From: Cytobacillus sp. IB215665
GTDB lineage: Bacteria; Bacillota; Bacilli; Bacillales; SM2101
Assembly: GCF_033963835.1 (NCBI RefSeq)
Contig: NZ_JAXBME010000004.1
Coordinates: 248,001 to 312,000, forward strand
Direction of reading: 5' to 3'
Length of the DNA stretch: 64,000 nucleotides
Within the stretch, counting starts at the first letter, position 1. Each line of letters begins with the position of its first letter. The translations under genes and the position numbers were made by a program. This document shows positions 1 to 10,634 of this stretch, one piece after another. The notes beneath the pieces were generated by a model, which worked only from the letters and a program-made list of their open reading frames with translations, was not told the DNA's origin and did not search any database.

Positions 1-1067
1 CACCATTGACATTTCAGGCACTTACTAGAAATGACGTATATATTGACACTTTTGATGAAAAAAACCCGTCTAAGATTGCTCATATCGATGTAGCTGATTG
101 GGCTGATATCGTCTTAATTGCTCCCGCTACGGCAAATGTTATCGGCAAACTTGCGAATGGGATAGCTGATGATATGTTAACTACTACGTTATTAGCAACC
201 ACTGCTCCCGTGTGGGTTGCTCCAGCTATGAATGTCCATATGTATGATCATCCTGCTGTAATACAAAATATTAGCAAATTAGCAAGCTTTGGATATGAAT
301 TTATTGAGCCTAGTGAAGGATATTTAGCGTGTGGATACGTTGGTAAAGGAAGGTTAGAAGAACCTGAAAATATTGTTAAACTATTAACTGAACATTTTTC
401 TAACGGTAAAAAGCCTTTAAAAGGGAAAAAAATGCTTGTGACTGCTGGACCAACACGTGAAAGAATTGACCCGGTACGTTATTTCACAAATTATTCTTCT
501 GGAAAAATGGGTTATGCAATCGCTGAAGAAGCAGCTCATTTAGGTGCAGACGTCGTTTTAATATCTGGACCTACAAACATTGATCCACCGTTAAATGTTG
601 AAACCATAAAAGTAGAATCTGCTCAAGATATGTTGAATGAGATACTGAAATTATATGATCAAAGTGATATTGTCGTTAAATGTGCAGCTGTAGCAGATTA
701 TCGTCCAAAGAATGTGCAGAAGCAGAAAATAAAAAAACAACCTGATGATTACTTTGTTGAAATGGAACGTACAATAGATATTTTAAAAACATTAGGTGAA
801 AGAAAAGAGCATCAACTTCTAATCGGTTTTGCAGCTGAAACCGATCGTGTTGAAGAGTATGCCCTAGCCAAGATGAAGAAAAAAAATCTAGATATGATCG
901 TAGCGAATAATGTTGATGATCACGGTGCTGGTTTTGGTGTAGATACGAATATCGTCACAATTTATAAACAAGATCATACGAAAATAGCGCTTCCTTTATT
1001 AACTAAAAAAGAGGTTGCCGAATCTTTATTATTAGAAATAAGAAAAATGGTTGATGTTCATATATGA
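1..1067 (+). CDS. coaBC: CoaBC: phosphopantothenoylcysteine decarboxylase / phosphopantothenate-cysteine ligase (5' truncated by window)
   Basis: Bifunctional cytosolic enzyme of coenzyme A synthesis. The CoaB half joins cysteine to 4'-phosphopantothenate using CTP, and the CoaC half decarboxylates the product. The reading frame is open from base 3, so the start lies outside the window and roughly the first 45 residues are missing. Of the flavoprotein CoaC half one sees the catalytic-His segment (AHIDVADWAD), APATANVIGK, PAMN and the substrate-clamp Cys motif ACGYVGKGRLEEP. The CoaB half begins near KKMLVTAGPTRERIDPVRY and runs to the end. Its stop overlaps the priA start by 4 bases, which indicates translational coupling. 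The same order is found in B. subtilis. Confidence 0.95.
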   Translation, partial: PLTFQALTRNDVYIDTFDEKNPSKIAHIDVADWADIVLIAPATANVIGKLANGIADDMLTTTLLATTAPVWVAPAMNVHMYDHPAVIQNISKLASFGYEFIEPSEGYLACGYVGKGRLEEPENIVKLLTEHFSNGKKPLKGKKMLVTAGPTRERIDPVRYFTNYSSGKMGYAIAEEAAHLGADVVLISGPTNIDPPLNVETIKVESAQDMLNEILKLYDQSDIVVKCAAVADYRPKNVQKQKIKKQPDDYFVEMERTIDILKTLGERKEHQLLIGFAAETDRVEEYALAKMKKKNLDMIVANNVDDHGAGFGVDTNIVTIYKQDHTKIALPLLTKKEVAESLLLEIRKMVDVHI

Positions 1068-3475
1068 AAATAGCAAGCGTAATTGTTGATGTTCCAGCAC
1101 ATCAAACTGACAAAACATTTGATTATGAAATTCCTGCCAAATGGACGGTGATAATTCAAGCAGGGATGAGAGTGATTGTTCCGTTCGGCTCAAGAAAAGT
1201 ACAAGGTTTCGTAGTGAAAATAAAAAACCACTCAGACTTTGATAAATTAAAACCTATTCATACAATATTAGACGTTACGCCAGTGTTGAATAATGAGCTA
1301 CTTAATTTAGGGTCTTGGTTATCGAATTATGCACTTTGTTATACTATTTCAGCTTATCAAGCAATGCTTCCAGCAGCGTTGAGGGCAAAATATGACAAGG
1401 AAATAAAGTTGAGTCCGTCAGCAAGTTTTGAGGATTTACCAAAGCAATTACAACAATTGTTTAGCAGCAAACAGACAGTGCTTTGGAAAGAACTTGAACA
1501 GTCAGATATGTTGTATGAGATTCAAAATGAAGTGCGGCAAGGCAATTTAGAAGTGATTTATCAAGTCAAAGATCGTGCGAAAATGAAAAAAAACAAAGTA
1601 ATTAGCTTAGGAATCCCTATTGATGAAATTGATCACATTGTAGAGAGCTTACCAAAGCGAGCGGGTAAGCAAAAGGAAATACTCAGCTATTTTCGTGAAC
1701 ATTCTTCTGAGATCTCCAAAAAGGAGCTAGCACAAATGTTTGGGAACACTTCTGCTATTAAATCATTATTGGATAAAAGCTTTTTAACCGAACGTGAAAA
1801 AGAAGTGTATCGAAATCCATTTGAAGGTCGCCTATTTGAGAGAACTCATCCATTGCCATTAACAAATGAGCAACAGGAAGTCATTTCACCAATATTAAGT
1901 GAAATTGAAAAAGAAATTCATAGAGTTTTTTTAATGTACGGTGTAACGGGTAGTGGGAAAACTGAAGTATATTTGCAATCAATTGATGCAGTTTTAAAAA
2001 AAGGCAAAGAAGCAATCGTATTAGTTCCTGAAATATCATTAACCCCTCAAATGGTCAAAAGGTTTAAAGGAAGATTCGGATCAAAAGTTGCTGTTATGCA
2101 CAGTGGTTTAAGTACGGGTGAAAAGTACGATGAATGGAGAAAAATACAACGGAATGAAGTGAGTGTTGTAGTTGGAGCACGGTCTGCGATCTTTGCGCCA
2201 TTTGAAAATGTAGGAATAATCATTATTGATGAGGAACATGAAACGAGTTATAAACAAGAGGAAAACCCTAGATATCATGCACGAGATGTTGCAATTTATC
2301 GAGGTGAGTATCATAATTGTCCAGTTGTGCTTGGTAGTGCAACACCGACGTTAGAATCATTTGCTAGAGCAAAAAAAGATGTGTATAAACTATTAACACT
2401 GTCTAAACGAATGAACGAACAGCCATTGCCAACAGTAGATATCGTTGACATGCGAGAAGAGCTTAGGAGTGGGAATCGATCAATGTTCTCTACCCTATTA
2501 TTTGAGAGATTAATGAATCGGATTGAAAAGGGAGAACAAGCTGTGTTATTGCTAAATAAACGTGGCTATTCTTCTTTTGTCATGTGCCGGGATTGTGGTT
2601 TTGTCATCCAATGTCCACATTGTGATATATCTCTCACGTACCATAGAACTGAACATCAGCTGAAATGTCATTATTGTGGATACGAACAACAAGCTGTTAA
2701 TGAATGTCCCGAATGTCAAAGTGATCATATACGTTTTTTTGGAACGGGTACACAAAAAGTCGAGGAAGAATTAACTAAAGTAATTCCGAATGCACGAGTA
2801 ATTAGAATGGATGTTGATACAACGAGTCGTAAGGGTGCACACGAGCGTTTATTAAATGACTTTGGTGAAGGGAAAGCAGATATTTTGTTAGGTACGCAAA
2901 TGATAGCTAAAGGGCTAGATTTCCCAAATGTTACATTGGTTGGAGTACTAACAGCAGATACAATACTTCATATTCCAGATTTCCGCTCATCTGAAAAGAC
3001 TTTTCAATTATTAACCCAAGTAAGTGGTAGAGCAGGACGCCATGAATTACCAGGTGAAGTCGTTATTCAAACATACACACCTGAGCATTATAGTATTCAA
3101 TTAGCAAGTGAACATAATTATGATATATTTTATCAAAAGGAAATGGTTCTTAGAAAGCTTCATCAATATCCACCATTCTATTATCTTGCTTTAATTACAG
3201 TTTCGCATGCACAGTTATTAAAAGTCGTAGATATAACTGAAAAAATCACTGCATATTTAAGACAACAATTAAGTGACCGAACAATCATATATGGTCCTGT
3301 AGCATCACCAGTCGCTCGAGTAAATAATAGATATCGATACCAATGCATGGTAAAATACAAAAATGAACCCAAACTAAGATTAGCTCTAAAGAAAATAGTA
3401 GATAAATACCAAGCAGAAATACTTAGAAACAATTTATCTGTTGCTATTGATTTAAACCCACACATACTCATGTGA
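1064..3475 (+). CDS. priA: PriA: primosomal replication-restart helicase
   Basis: 3'-to-5' superfamily 2 DNA helicase that recognises stalled forks and D-loops and starts reloading of the replicative helicase. The 803-residue length is typical of the family. Visible parts are the N-terminal DNA-binding domain, Walker A GVTGSGKT (about residues 293-300), the DEEH Walker B box (about 389), and a paired zinc-binding module with eight Cys (CRDCG, CPHC, CHYCG, CPEC; about 508-560) inserted between the helicase lobes. The ATG overlaps the coaBC stop. In B. subtilis def and fmt follow; here only fmt does, after a 114-bp gap. Confidence 0.96.
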   Translation: MKIASVIVDVPAHQTDKTFDYEIPAKWTVIIQAGMRVIVPFGSRKVQGFVVKIKNHSDFDKLKPIHTILDVTPVLNNELLNLGSWLSNYALCYTISAYQAMLPAALRAKYDKEIKLSPSASFEDLPKQLQQLFSSKQTVLWKELEQSDMLYEIQNEVRQGNLEVIYQVKDRAKMKKNKVISLGIPIDEIDHIVESLPKRAGKQKEILSYFREHSSEISKKELAQMFGNTSAIKSLLDKSFLTEREKEVYRNPFEGRLFERTHPLPLTNEQQEVISPILSEIEKEIHRVFLMYGVTGSGKTEVYLQSIDAVLKKGKEAIVLVPEISLTPQMVKRFKGRFGSKVAVMHSGLSTGEKYDEWRKIQRNEVSVVVGARSAIFAPFENVGIIIIDEEHETSYKQEENPRYHARDVAIYRGEYHNCPVVLGSATPTLESFARAKKDVYKLLTLSKRMNEQPLPTVDIVDMREELRSGNRSMFSTLLFERLMNRIEKGEQAVLLLNKRGYSSFVMCRDCGFVIQCPHCDISLTYHRTEHQLKCHYCGYEQQAVNECPECQSDHIRFFGTGTQKVEEELTKVIPNARVIRMDVDTTSRKGAHERLLNDFGEGKADILLGTQMIAKGLDFPNVTLVGVLTADTILHIPDFRSSEKTFQLLTQVSGRAGRHELPGEVVIQTYTPEHYSIQLASEHNYDIFYQKEMVLRKLHQYPPFYYLALITVSHAQLLKVVDITEKITAYLRQQLSDRTIIYGPVASPVARVNNRYRYQCMVKYKNEPKLRLALKKIVDKYQAEILRNNLSVAIDLNPHILM

Positions 3476-3589
3476 TTAAATACAGAAGAAATGGAAAGTT
3501 AACGTATGGACAAGTAATGTAAGAACGTATAATGAAGGGTAATAGGTAAGGAAATGTTTACGAACTTATTCATTCTTTAGAAGGGCAGG

Positions 3590-4555
3590 ATGAGCATGAC
3601 AAGAGTAGTATTTATGGGAACCCCAGATTTTTCTGTTCCCGTCTTACAACAATTAATAAATGATGGATACGATGTAATAGCAGTTGTAACACAACCAGAT
3701 CGTCCGAAAGGAAGAAAGAGGGTTTTGACCCCACCCCCTGTGAAGGTTGAAGCTGAAAAGCATGGTATACCAATTTTACAACCAGAAAGGCTTAGTTCAA
3801 AAGATGAGTATGAAAAGGTGCTCAGTTTACAACCAGATTTAATTGTTACGGCAGCTTTCGGTCAACTTTTACCGATAGAAATATTAGAAGCTCCTAAGTT
3901 TGGCTGTATTAATGTTCATGCTTCACTACTTCCTGAACTTAGGGGTGGTGCGCCAATCCATTATGCAATTATGGAAGGGAATAAGAAATCTGGTATTACG
4001 ATCATGTATATGGAAAAGAAGCTTGATGCTGGAGACATTATTACTCAAGTAGAGGTTCCAATATCAGAAACTGATCATGTTGGTACATTACATGATAAGT
4101 TAAGTGTTGCTGGTGCTAAGCTATTATCAGAAACAGTTCCATTGTTACTAAACAATAAGATTACCGCAAGAAAACAAAATGAAGACGAAGTTACTTTTGC
4201 TTATAATATTAAGCGTGAACAAGAAAAAATAGATTGGTCTAGACCTGGATATGAAATTTATAATCAGATTCGTGGCCTTCACCCGTGGCCTGTAGCATAT
4301 ACAATGCTAGATGGACAGGTAATGAAAGTTTGGTGGGGAGAAAAAATGAGTACACATAACGATCACGTAGCTGGAACAATCACCTCTATTGAACAGGATG
4401 GTTTCATCGTTTCAACTGGTGATGATATAAGCATAAAAATTACTGAGCTACAGCCAGCAGGCAAGAAGCGCATGACTGCTGAAGAATATTTACGTGGCAT
4501 GGGTTCTTCATTGCAAGTTGGTGTACAATTAGGAGAAGGACATGAAAAAAAGTAA
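3590..4555 (+). CDS. fmt: Fmt: methionyl-tRNA formyltransferase
   Basis: Transfers a formyl group from 10-formyl-tetrahydrofolate to the methionine of initiator tRNA. The N-terminal formyltransferase fold carries the conserved [19 protein letters not shown] segment (active-site Asn/His around residues 108-110) and a C-terminal OB-like tRNA-binding domain. Length 321 residues is normal. The ATG at 3590 and the ATG at 3596 (giving [10 protein letters not shown]) share the purine-rich AGGGCAGGA stretch; the second matches the usual N terminus equally well. The 3' end overlaps rsmB by 14 bases. The peptide deformylase gene def, its usual upstream partner, is missing here. Confidence 0.95.
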   Translation: MSMTRVVFMGTPDFSVPVLQQLINDGYDVIAVVTQPDRPKGRKRVLTPPPVKVEAEKHGIPILQPERLSSKDEYEKVLSLQPDLIVTAAFGQLLPIEILEAPKFGCINVHASLLPELRGGAPIHYAIMEGNKKSGITIMYMEKKLDAGDIITQVEVPISETDHVGTLHDKLSVAGAKLLSETVPLLLNNKITARKQNEDEVTFAYNIKREQEKIDWSRPGYEIYNQIRGLHPWPVAYTMLDGQVMKVWWGEKMSTHNDHVAGTITSIEQDGFIVSTGDDISIKITELQPAGKKRMTAEEYLRGMGSSLQVGVQLGEGHEKK

Positions 4556-5885
4556 TGTAAGAAATGTTGCACTTGATATACTACTTTCTATAGAAAAAAA
4601 TCAATCGTATAGCAATATTTTGTTAAATCGTATGATAGAAAAAAATCATCTAAATAGCAAAGACATTGGTCTTCTTACAGAAATAGTTTACGGGACGATT
4701 CAACGAAAAATGACGCTTGATTATTTTTTACGTCCGTTTACACAATCTAAACGTAAGATAGAAAAATGGGTTTACATCCTTTTAAGAATGTCTGCTTATC
4801 AAATGGTATACCTTGACCGTGTTCCTGATCGCGCGATCATTTTTGAAGCAGTAGAAATTGCTAAGCAACGGGGGCATAAAGGTATTTCTTCAATGGTAAA
4901 TGGGGTTTTAAGGGCCTTGCAACGGGAAGGAGTTCCTTCCTTAGCAGAAATTACTGATCCTAATGAGCGTCTAGCTATTGAAACAAGTCACCCTAAATGG
5001 CTCATCAAACGTTGGGTAGACCAATTAGGTTATGAAGCTACTAAACAAATGTGTGAAGTAAATTTGATGCCTCCAGTTCAAACTGTTAGAGTGAATACGA
5101 ATAAGTTAACGAAAGACGAGTTGTTAGCCCATCTAAGTGAAGAAGGGTATAATGTAGTACAAGGTGACCTGTCAGACGATGCAATAAAAAGTATGAAAGG
5201 AAATCTTGCAAAAACAACAGCCTTTCAAGAAGGTTTGTTTACGGTTCAAGATGAAAGCTCTATGCTTGTAGCTAAATCTTTAAATGTAAAGGAGCATAAC
5301 ACTATTCTTGATGCGTGTAGTGCACCAGGTGGGAAGGCTACACATATAGCAGAACTATTAAAAAATACTGGACGAGTTGTGTCGATTGATCTTCATAAAC
5401 ATAAGGTGAAGCTTGTTCAAGAGCAGGTAGATAGGTTAGAGCTGTCAAATGTTGAAACAAATGTGCTAGATAGCAGAGAAGTTCAGCAATATTATGCACA
5501 AGAAAGCTTTGATAGAATTCTTGTTGATGCACCTTGTTCGGGGCTAGGAGTTGTTAGAAGAAAACCGGACATCAAGTACGCTAAGACAGAGGAAGATGTA
5601 TTGAAGTTAGCTGAAATCCAAATGAGTATTTTAAAAGCTGTAGCACCTTTATTAAAAAAAGATGGGATATTGGTATATAGTACATGTACGATAGATAAAG
5701 CTGAAAATAGCGATGTCATCGATAAATTCTTACTAGAACATAAAGAATATGAACAGGATTTAACAATTAATGAGAGGCTCCCAGAAAATGTACGTCCATA
5801 TGTTCAAAATGGACAACTACAGCTATTGCCTCATTATTTTAAAACAGATGGTTTTTATATAGCATGTTTAAGAAAGCGGGTGTAA
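4542..5885 (+). CDS. rsmB: RsmB: 16S rRNA m5C967 methyltransferase
   Basis: SAM-dependent enzyme that methylates a cytosine (E. coli C967) in 16S rRNA. It has a NusB-like helical N-terminal domain (about 1-140) and a Rossmann methyltransferase domain. Motif [11 protein letters not shown] lies near residue 256, motif [10 protein letters not shown] near 328, and the catalytic Cys in YSTCT near 382; these two cysteines define the m5C-methyltransferase class. Length is 447 residues. It overlaps fmt by 14 bases and is followed 5 bases later by rlmN, so it belongs to one translation/rRNA-modification operon. Confidence 0.95.
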   Translation: MKKSNVRNVALDILLSIEKNQSYSNILLNRMIEKNHLNSKDIGLLTEIVYGTIQRKMTLDYFLRPFTQSKRKIEKWVYILLRMSAYQMVYLDRVPDRAIIFEAVEIAKQRGHKGISSMVNGVLRALQREGVPSLAEITDPNERLAIETSHPKWLIKRWVDQLGYEATKQMCEVNLMPPVQTVRVNTNKLTKDELLAHLSEEGYNVVQGDLSDDAIKSMKGNLAKTTAFQEGLFTVQDESSMLVAKSLNVKEHNTILDACSAPGGKATHIAELLKNTGRVVSIDLHKHKVKLVQEQVDRLELSNVETNVLDSREVQQYYAQESFDRILVDAPCSGLGVVRRKPDIKYAKTEEDVLKLAEIQMSILKAVAPLLKKDGILVYSTCTIDKAENSDVIDKFLLEHKEYEQDLTINERLPENVRPYVQNGQLQLLPHYFKTDGFYIACLRKRV

Positions 5886-5890
5886 TGTAA

Positions 5891-6988
5891 ATGGAAGATA
5901 CAACAAAAACAGAACAAAAGAACAATACAACTAATGATGTGATTAAACCTTCTATTTACTCGTTGAAATTAGAAGAATTACAAAGCTGGCTCAAGTCGAA
6001 TGGTGAAAAGTCTTATAGAGCTAAACAGATTTTTGAATGGCTTTATATAAAAAGGGTTGATTCATTCGATGATATGACCAACTTATCAAAAAGTTTGAGA
6101 GAGTTATTGGTACAACATTTTTCGATCACTACCCTAAAAACGATTATTCAACAAACATCATCGGATGGAACGATGAAGTTTTTATTCGAATTGTATGATG
6201 GTTACTCAATAGAAACCGTGTTAATGACACATAATTATGGAAATTCTGTTTGTGTAACTACACAGGTTGGATGTCGAATAGGTTGCACATTTTGTGCATC
6301 AACTTTAGGTGGTCTAAAACGGAATCTTTCTGCTGGAGAAATCGTTGCACAAGTTGTAACAGTTCAAAAGGCGTTAGATGAATTAAATGAACGTGTTAGT
6401 CATGTTGTGATAATGGGTATTGGTGAACCATTTGATAATTATGATCAAATGCTATCCTTTCTAAAAATCATCAATGATGATGCAGGTTTAAACATAGGTG
6501 CGAGACACATTACGGTTTCAACGAGTGGTATTATCCCTAAAATTTATCAATTTGCTGATGAGAACATGCAAATTAATTTTGCTATATCATTACATGCACC
6601 AAATTCAGATATAAGAAGTAATTTAATGCCTATTAATAGGGCTTATAAATTGCCAGAATTAATGGATGCGGTACGTTATTATATTGACAAAACGGGAAGG
6701 CGCGTGTCATTTGAATATGGTTTGTTTGGTGGGGTCAATGATCAAGTTGAACACGCAGAAGAGTTGGCCAAGCTGATAAAAGGAATTAACTGTCATGTGA
6801 ACTTAATTCCAGTTAACTATGTACCAGAACGCGATTATGTACGCACACCGAAAAACCAAATATTTGCTTTTGAGAAAACGTTGAAGAAACGTGGAATCAA
6901 TGTAACGATCAGACGTGAACATGGACATGATATCGATGCAGCCTGTGGTCAATTACGTGCAAAGGAACGTAAAGAGGAGACGAGGTGA
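5891..6988 (+). CDS. rlmN: RlmN: dual-specificity 23S rRNA/tRNA adenine-C2 methyltransferase
   Basis: Radical-SAM enzyme that makes 2-methyladenosine at 23S rRNA A2503 and, in studied homologues, tRNA A37. The cluster-binding CRIGCTFC motif holds Cys128, Cys132 and Cys135. The C-terminal AACGQLRA contains Cys352, the residue that resolves the methyl-transfer intermediate in the family. The first 25 residues are a lysine/asparagine-rich extension of low conservation. Its TGA overlaps the GTG of prpC by 4 bases. Length 365 residues is normal. Confidence 0.96.
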   Translation: MEDTTKTEQKNNTTNDVIKPSIYSLKLEELQSWLKSNGEKSYRAKQIFEWLYIKRVDSFDDMTNLSKSLRELLVQHFSITTLKTIIQQTSSDGTMKFLFELYDGYSIETVLMTHNYGNSVCVTTQVGCRIGCTFCASTLGGLKRNLSAGEIVAQVVTVQKALDELNERVSHVVIMGIGEPFDNYDQMLSFLKIINDDAGLNIGARHITVSTSGIIPKIYQFADENMQINFAISLHAPNSDIRSNLMPINRAYKLPELMDAVRYYIDKTGRRVSFEYGLFGGVNDQVEHAEELAKLIKGINCHVNLIPVNYVPERDYVRTPKNQIFAFEKTLKKRGINVTIRREHGHDIDAACGQLRAKERKEETR

Positions 6989-7743
6989 ACGTTGTGAATT
7001 CAGTATTTCTCACAGACAAGGGGAAAGTTCGTCCTCATAACGAGGATAATGGTGGGATATTCAAAAATCAACAAGGAGATCTTCTTGTAATCGTAGCAGA
7101 CGGTATGGGAGGTCACAGAGCAGGTGATGTTGCTAGTGAAATGACGAGTAATCATTTACGAGATTTTTGGGAGAACAATGAACGTATCAACACACCAGAA
7201 GAAGCTGAGAAGTGGATGATGGAGCATGTGGTGAAAGTGAACGAAGCCCTGTTTAAACATGCTCATGACAATCCCCACTGTAATGGAATGGGTACAACTT
7301 TAGTCGTAGCTTTATGCACATCTAACTTTACAACAGTCGGGCATATAGGTGATAGTCGTTGTTACCTTCTAAACGATACGGGCTTTTCTCAGCTAACAGA
7401 AGACCATTCTTTAGTTAACGAATTGGTTCGTTCAGGTCAAATTACCAAAGAAGACGCAGAACATCATCCAAGAAAGAATGTGTTACTTAGAGCATTAGGA
7501 ACTGAGGAGGATATCCAACTCGACATAAAGACCATTATTTTAGAAGAGGATGATATACTCCTATTATGCTCCGATGGACTATCTAATAAAATATCAGAAG
7601 ATGAATTTATTTCGACATTACAGTCTGACATTTCGTTAAGTGAGAAAGCTCATGCATTCATCGATCTTGCTAATGAGCATGGGGGCGAGGACAATATAAC
7701 GCTTTCGATCATCGAATATACATCGGATTACGAGAGCAGGTGA
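6985..7743 (+). CDS. prpC: PrpC (Stp): PP2C-type Ser/Thr protein phosphatase
   Basis: Metal-dependent phosphatase that reverses PrkC phosphorylation. All PP2C signature blocks are present: [52 protein letters not shown] and GGEDNITL, which provide the metal-binding Asp residues. Length 252 residues fits. A GTG start at 6985 is chosen because AGAGGAG lies 6 bases upstream and it couples to the rlmN stop; GTG at 6994 is an alternative. prkC starts 6 bases after the stop, the standard phosphatase-kinase pair. Confidence 0.95.
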   Translation: MNVVNSVFLTDKGKVRPHNEDNGGIFKNQQGDLLVIVADGMGGHRAGDVASEMTSNHLRDFWENNERINTPEEAEKWMMEHVVKVNEALFKHAHDNPHCNGMGTTLVVALCTSNFTTVGHIGDSRCYLLNDTGFSQLTEDHSLVNELVRSGQITKEDAEHHPRKNVLLRALGTEEDIQLDIKTIILEEDDILLLCSDGLSNKISEDEFISTLQSDISLSEKAHAFIDLANEHGGEDNITLSIIEYTSDYESR

Positions 7744-7749
7744 TCTAAA

Positions 7750-9732
7750 ATGTTAATTGGAAAACGTCTAAATGATAGATATGATATTGTTGAGGTGGTC
7801 GGTGGAGGCGGAATGGCAAACGTTTACCTTGCGAAAGATATGATTCTTGACAGGGAGGTTGCCATCAAAGTTTTGCGCTTAGATTTTTCTCATGATGAGG
7901 AGTTCATAAAACGCTTTCGCCGTGAAGCTCAAGCTGCAACGAGCTTAGCCCACCCTAACATAGTGACGATTTATGACGTGGGAGAAGAGGATAATATTTA
8001 TTACATTGTTATGGAATATGTACGCGGAAAAACATTGAAGCAATATATTCAAGCATACGCTCCGTTGTCAGTGCAGGAAACTTTAAATATTATGGAACAA
8101 TTGACATCAGCCATTTCTCATGCTCACCAAAACCAAATCGTTCACCGAGACATTAAACCACAAAATATATTAGTTAACAATAACGGAACAGTGAAAATTA
8201 CGGATTTCGGTATTGCAATGGCATTAAGCTCAACAACTATTACACATACTAATTCTGTATTAGGTTCTGTTCATTATTTATCTCCTGAACAAGCCCGAGG
8301 TGGTTTGGCGAATAAAAAATCTGATATCTATTCATTAGGTATTGTCATGTTTGAATTGCTGACAGGAGAAATACCATTTTCTGGCGAGTCTGTAGTGTCT
8401 ATCGCACTAAAACATTTACAATCAGAAACACCATCACCAAAAAGGTGGAATCCGGACATCCCTCAAAGTGTAGAAAACATTATCTTAAAATCTACTGCAA
8501 AAGATACATTGCATAGGTATGATTCTGTAGACGACATGGAAGTTGATATAAAGTCGGCTCTTGATCCAGAGAAAATGACAGAAGAAAGATTTACACTGCC
8601 TGTTGAGGATGATGAGGTTACGAAAGCGATTCCAGTGTTAACTAACGAGCAGTTGTTAGCTAATGAAAAAACGACGGTACATGAGCCACAACAGCTATCA
8701 TCTGAGGAAACAACGAAACAACTTAAACAAAGCAAGCGAAAAAGGCTTCCGGTGATTATTACTACGACGTTTTTTATGTTAGTCATTGCGGCGGTCTTAG
8801 CTGTGACCCTCATTCCTTCTTTATTAACACCAGATGATGTTGCAGTACCAGACGTTAAAAATATGGAGTATGATGAAGCTGTAAAAAAGCTTGAAGCATT
8901 AGACCTTGTTATTACAAAAACAATAGATCAAACAAGTGATGAAGTCATTGAAAGCCTTGTTATTAAGACTGACCCTGAAGATGGTGCTATGGTAAAACCT
9001 GGTGCAGGAATAAACATTTATAGAAGTAGTGGGAAAGAAAAATTTGAGTTTGGTGATTATATCGGGGACGATTACAACAGAACGAAAGAACAATTGCAAG
9101 AAAAATATAATTTTACAGATGTTACTAAAAGGGAACAGTCAAGTGATGAATATGATGCTGGAATAATCATTGATCAATCCCCAGATCCGGATTCCCTTGT
9201 CATACCTGATGAGCAGGAAGTAATTTTTACTGTCAGTAAGGGACCCGAAAAAATAATATTGAAAGATTTGACTCTAAGATCACAAAAAGGAGTCATCGAC
9301 TATGCTGAAGAGAATGGCTTAAATCTTGATATACGAGATGGATTTGATGATGATGTCGCAAAAGGTTTGGTTTTTAAACAATCACCAGAAGAAGGTACAG
9401 AGTTAGATAAAGGTGCTGAAGTGATAGTTTATTTATCAAAGGGCAAAGAGGAAGAGCCGGAAGAGACTGTAAAGACGTATGAAAAAACTTTTACAATAAC
9501 CTTTGAGCCTAAGTATGACGAAGATATTGTTAATGAAGTCGTTATTTATATTGACGATGCGGAAAGATATATAAATGAGGTATACGATACATTCCCTATA
9601 CGTGAGAATGAGACTCGTGAAGAAACGATTGAGTTTAAAATAGAGAAGGGCAGCAAAGCAGAATATAAAATTGTACGTGATAATATAGTCCTTTATGAAG
9701 GAACAATTAAATACAAAGATATTCAAGACTAG
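7750..9732 (+). CDS. prkC: PrkC: membrane Ser/Thr protein kinase with PASTA repeats
   Basis: Hanks-type kinase that senses muropeptides or cell-wall intermediates and phosphorylates cytosolic targets; in B. subtilis it triggers spore germination. The glycine loop GGGGMANVY is at 18-26, the catalytic Lys40 in AIKVL, HRDIKPQN with Asp134, and DFG at 152-154. A TM helix lies at about 335-357 after a basic stretch (KRKRLP). Outside the membrane are three PASTA repeats (about 365-570) and a C-terminal beta-rich, Ig-like domain as in B. subtilis. Length 660 residues. Confidence 0.96.
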   Translation: MLIGKRLNDRYDIVEVVGGGGMANVYLAKDMILDREVAIKVLRLDFSHDEEFIKRFRREAQAATSLAHPNIVTIYDVGEEDNIYYIVMEYVRGKTLKQYIQAYAPLSVQETLNIMEQLTSAISHAHQNQIVHRDIKPQNILVNNNGTVKITDFGIAMALSSTTITHTNSVLGSVHYLSPEQARGGLANKKSDIYSLGIVMFELLTGEIPFSGESVVSIALKHLQSETPSPKRWNPDIPQSVENIILKSTAKDTLHRYDSVDDMEVDIKSALDPEKMTEERFTLPVEDDEVTKAIPVLTNEQLLANEKTTVHEPQQLSSEETTKQLKQSKRKRLPVIITTTFFMLVIAAVLAVTLIPSLLTPDDVAVPDVKNMEYDEAVKKLEALDLVITKTIDQTSDEVIESLVIKTDPEDGAMVKPGAGINIYRSSGKEKFEFGDYIGDDYNRTKEQLQEKYNFTDVTKREQSSDEYDAGIIIDQSPDPDSLVIPDEQEVIFTVSKGPEKIILKDLTLRSQKGVIDYAEENGLNLDIRDGFDDDVAKGLVFKQSPEEGTELDKGAEVIVYLSKGKEEEPEETVKTYEKTFTITFEPKYDEDIVNEVVIYIDDAERYINEVYDTFPIRENETREETIEFKIEKGSKAEYKIVRDNIVLYEGTIKYKDIQD

Positions 9733-9749
9733 ATAGTAGGAGTGAGTCA

Positions 9750-10631
9750 ATGCTAGAAGGTAAAATCATTAAAGCTTTGAGTGGATTTTATTACGTGTAT
9801 AACAACGGACAAATGGTTCAATGTCGAGGTAGAGGTGTATTTCGCAAAAAAAATATTACACCACTAGTTGGTGATCAAGTTGTCTATCAAGCAGATAATG
9901 ATCAAGAAGGATATATATTGGATATTAAGGAACGAAAAAATGAATTAAACCGTCCGCCAATTGCTAATGTTGATCAGGCTATCTTAGTATTTTCTGCATT
10001 TGAGCCTGCTTTTAGCACAGCATTACTAGATCGTTTTTTAGTATTGATAGAGTCAAAGAATATTGAACCGCTTATTTGTATAAGCAAAATTGATTTAGCC
10101 AGTGAGACATTGATTCAAGAAATTCACCAATATGCTAATGATTATCGCCAAATTGGATATGAGGTAGTTTTGACATCGTCGATTACAACGGAAGGTATTC
10201 AAAAGCTCACACCTTTCTTGAATAACAATATTTCTGTTTTTGCAGGCCAATCAGGTGTTGGGAAATCTTCATTACTCAATGCACTCAAACCAGAGTTAGA
10301 TTTAAAGACAGACGATATTTCTTCACATCTAGGTAGAGGAAAACATACGACACGACATGTAGAGTTATTATCCATCGGTACGGGGTTAGTCGCCGATACC
10401 CCAGGATTTAGTTCTTTGGATTTTACCGATATTGAAGCAAATGAGCTTTCTTATTGTTTCCCCGAGATGAGGGAGATAAGCCCGCGTTGTAAATTTCGGG
10501 GATGCACTCATGTATCGGAACCTAAGTGTGCTGTAAAAGATGCTGTAAAAACCGGTACCATAGCTTCTTATCGATATGATCACTATATTCATTTTTTACA
10601 AGAAATTAATGATAGAAAGCCGAGGTATTAA
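9750..10631 (+). CDS. rsgA: RsgA (CpgA): small-subunit ribosome-maturation GTPase
   Basis: Circularly permuted GTPase that assists late 30S maturation. An OB fold (about 1-70) precedes the permuted GTPase domain in the order G4 (ISKIDLA), G1 (GQSGVGKSS, about 166-174), G3 (DTPGFSS). The C-terminal zinc knuckle is CKFRGCTHVSEPKC. Length 293 residues. It starts 18 bases after prkC with AGGAG in place and ends 3 bases before rpe, so it is cotranscribed with prpC-prkC. Confidence 0.95.
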   Translation: MLEGKIIKALSGFYYVYNNGQMVQCRGRGVFRKKNITPLVGDQVVYQADNDQEGYILDIKERKNELNRPPIANVDQAILVFSAFEPAFSTALLDRFLVLIESKNIEPLICISKIDLASETLIQEIHQYANDYRQIGYEVVLTSSITTEGIQKLTPFLNNNISVFAGQSGVGKSSLLNALKPELDLKTDDISSHLGRGKHTTRHVELLSIGTGLVADTPGFSSLDFTDIEANELSYCFPEMREISPRCKFRGCTHVSEPKCAVKDAVKTGTIASYRYDHYIHFLQEINDRKPRY

Positions 10632-10634
10632 TGT

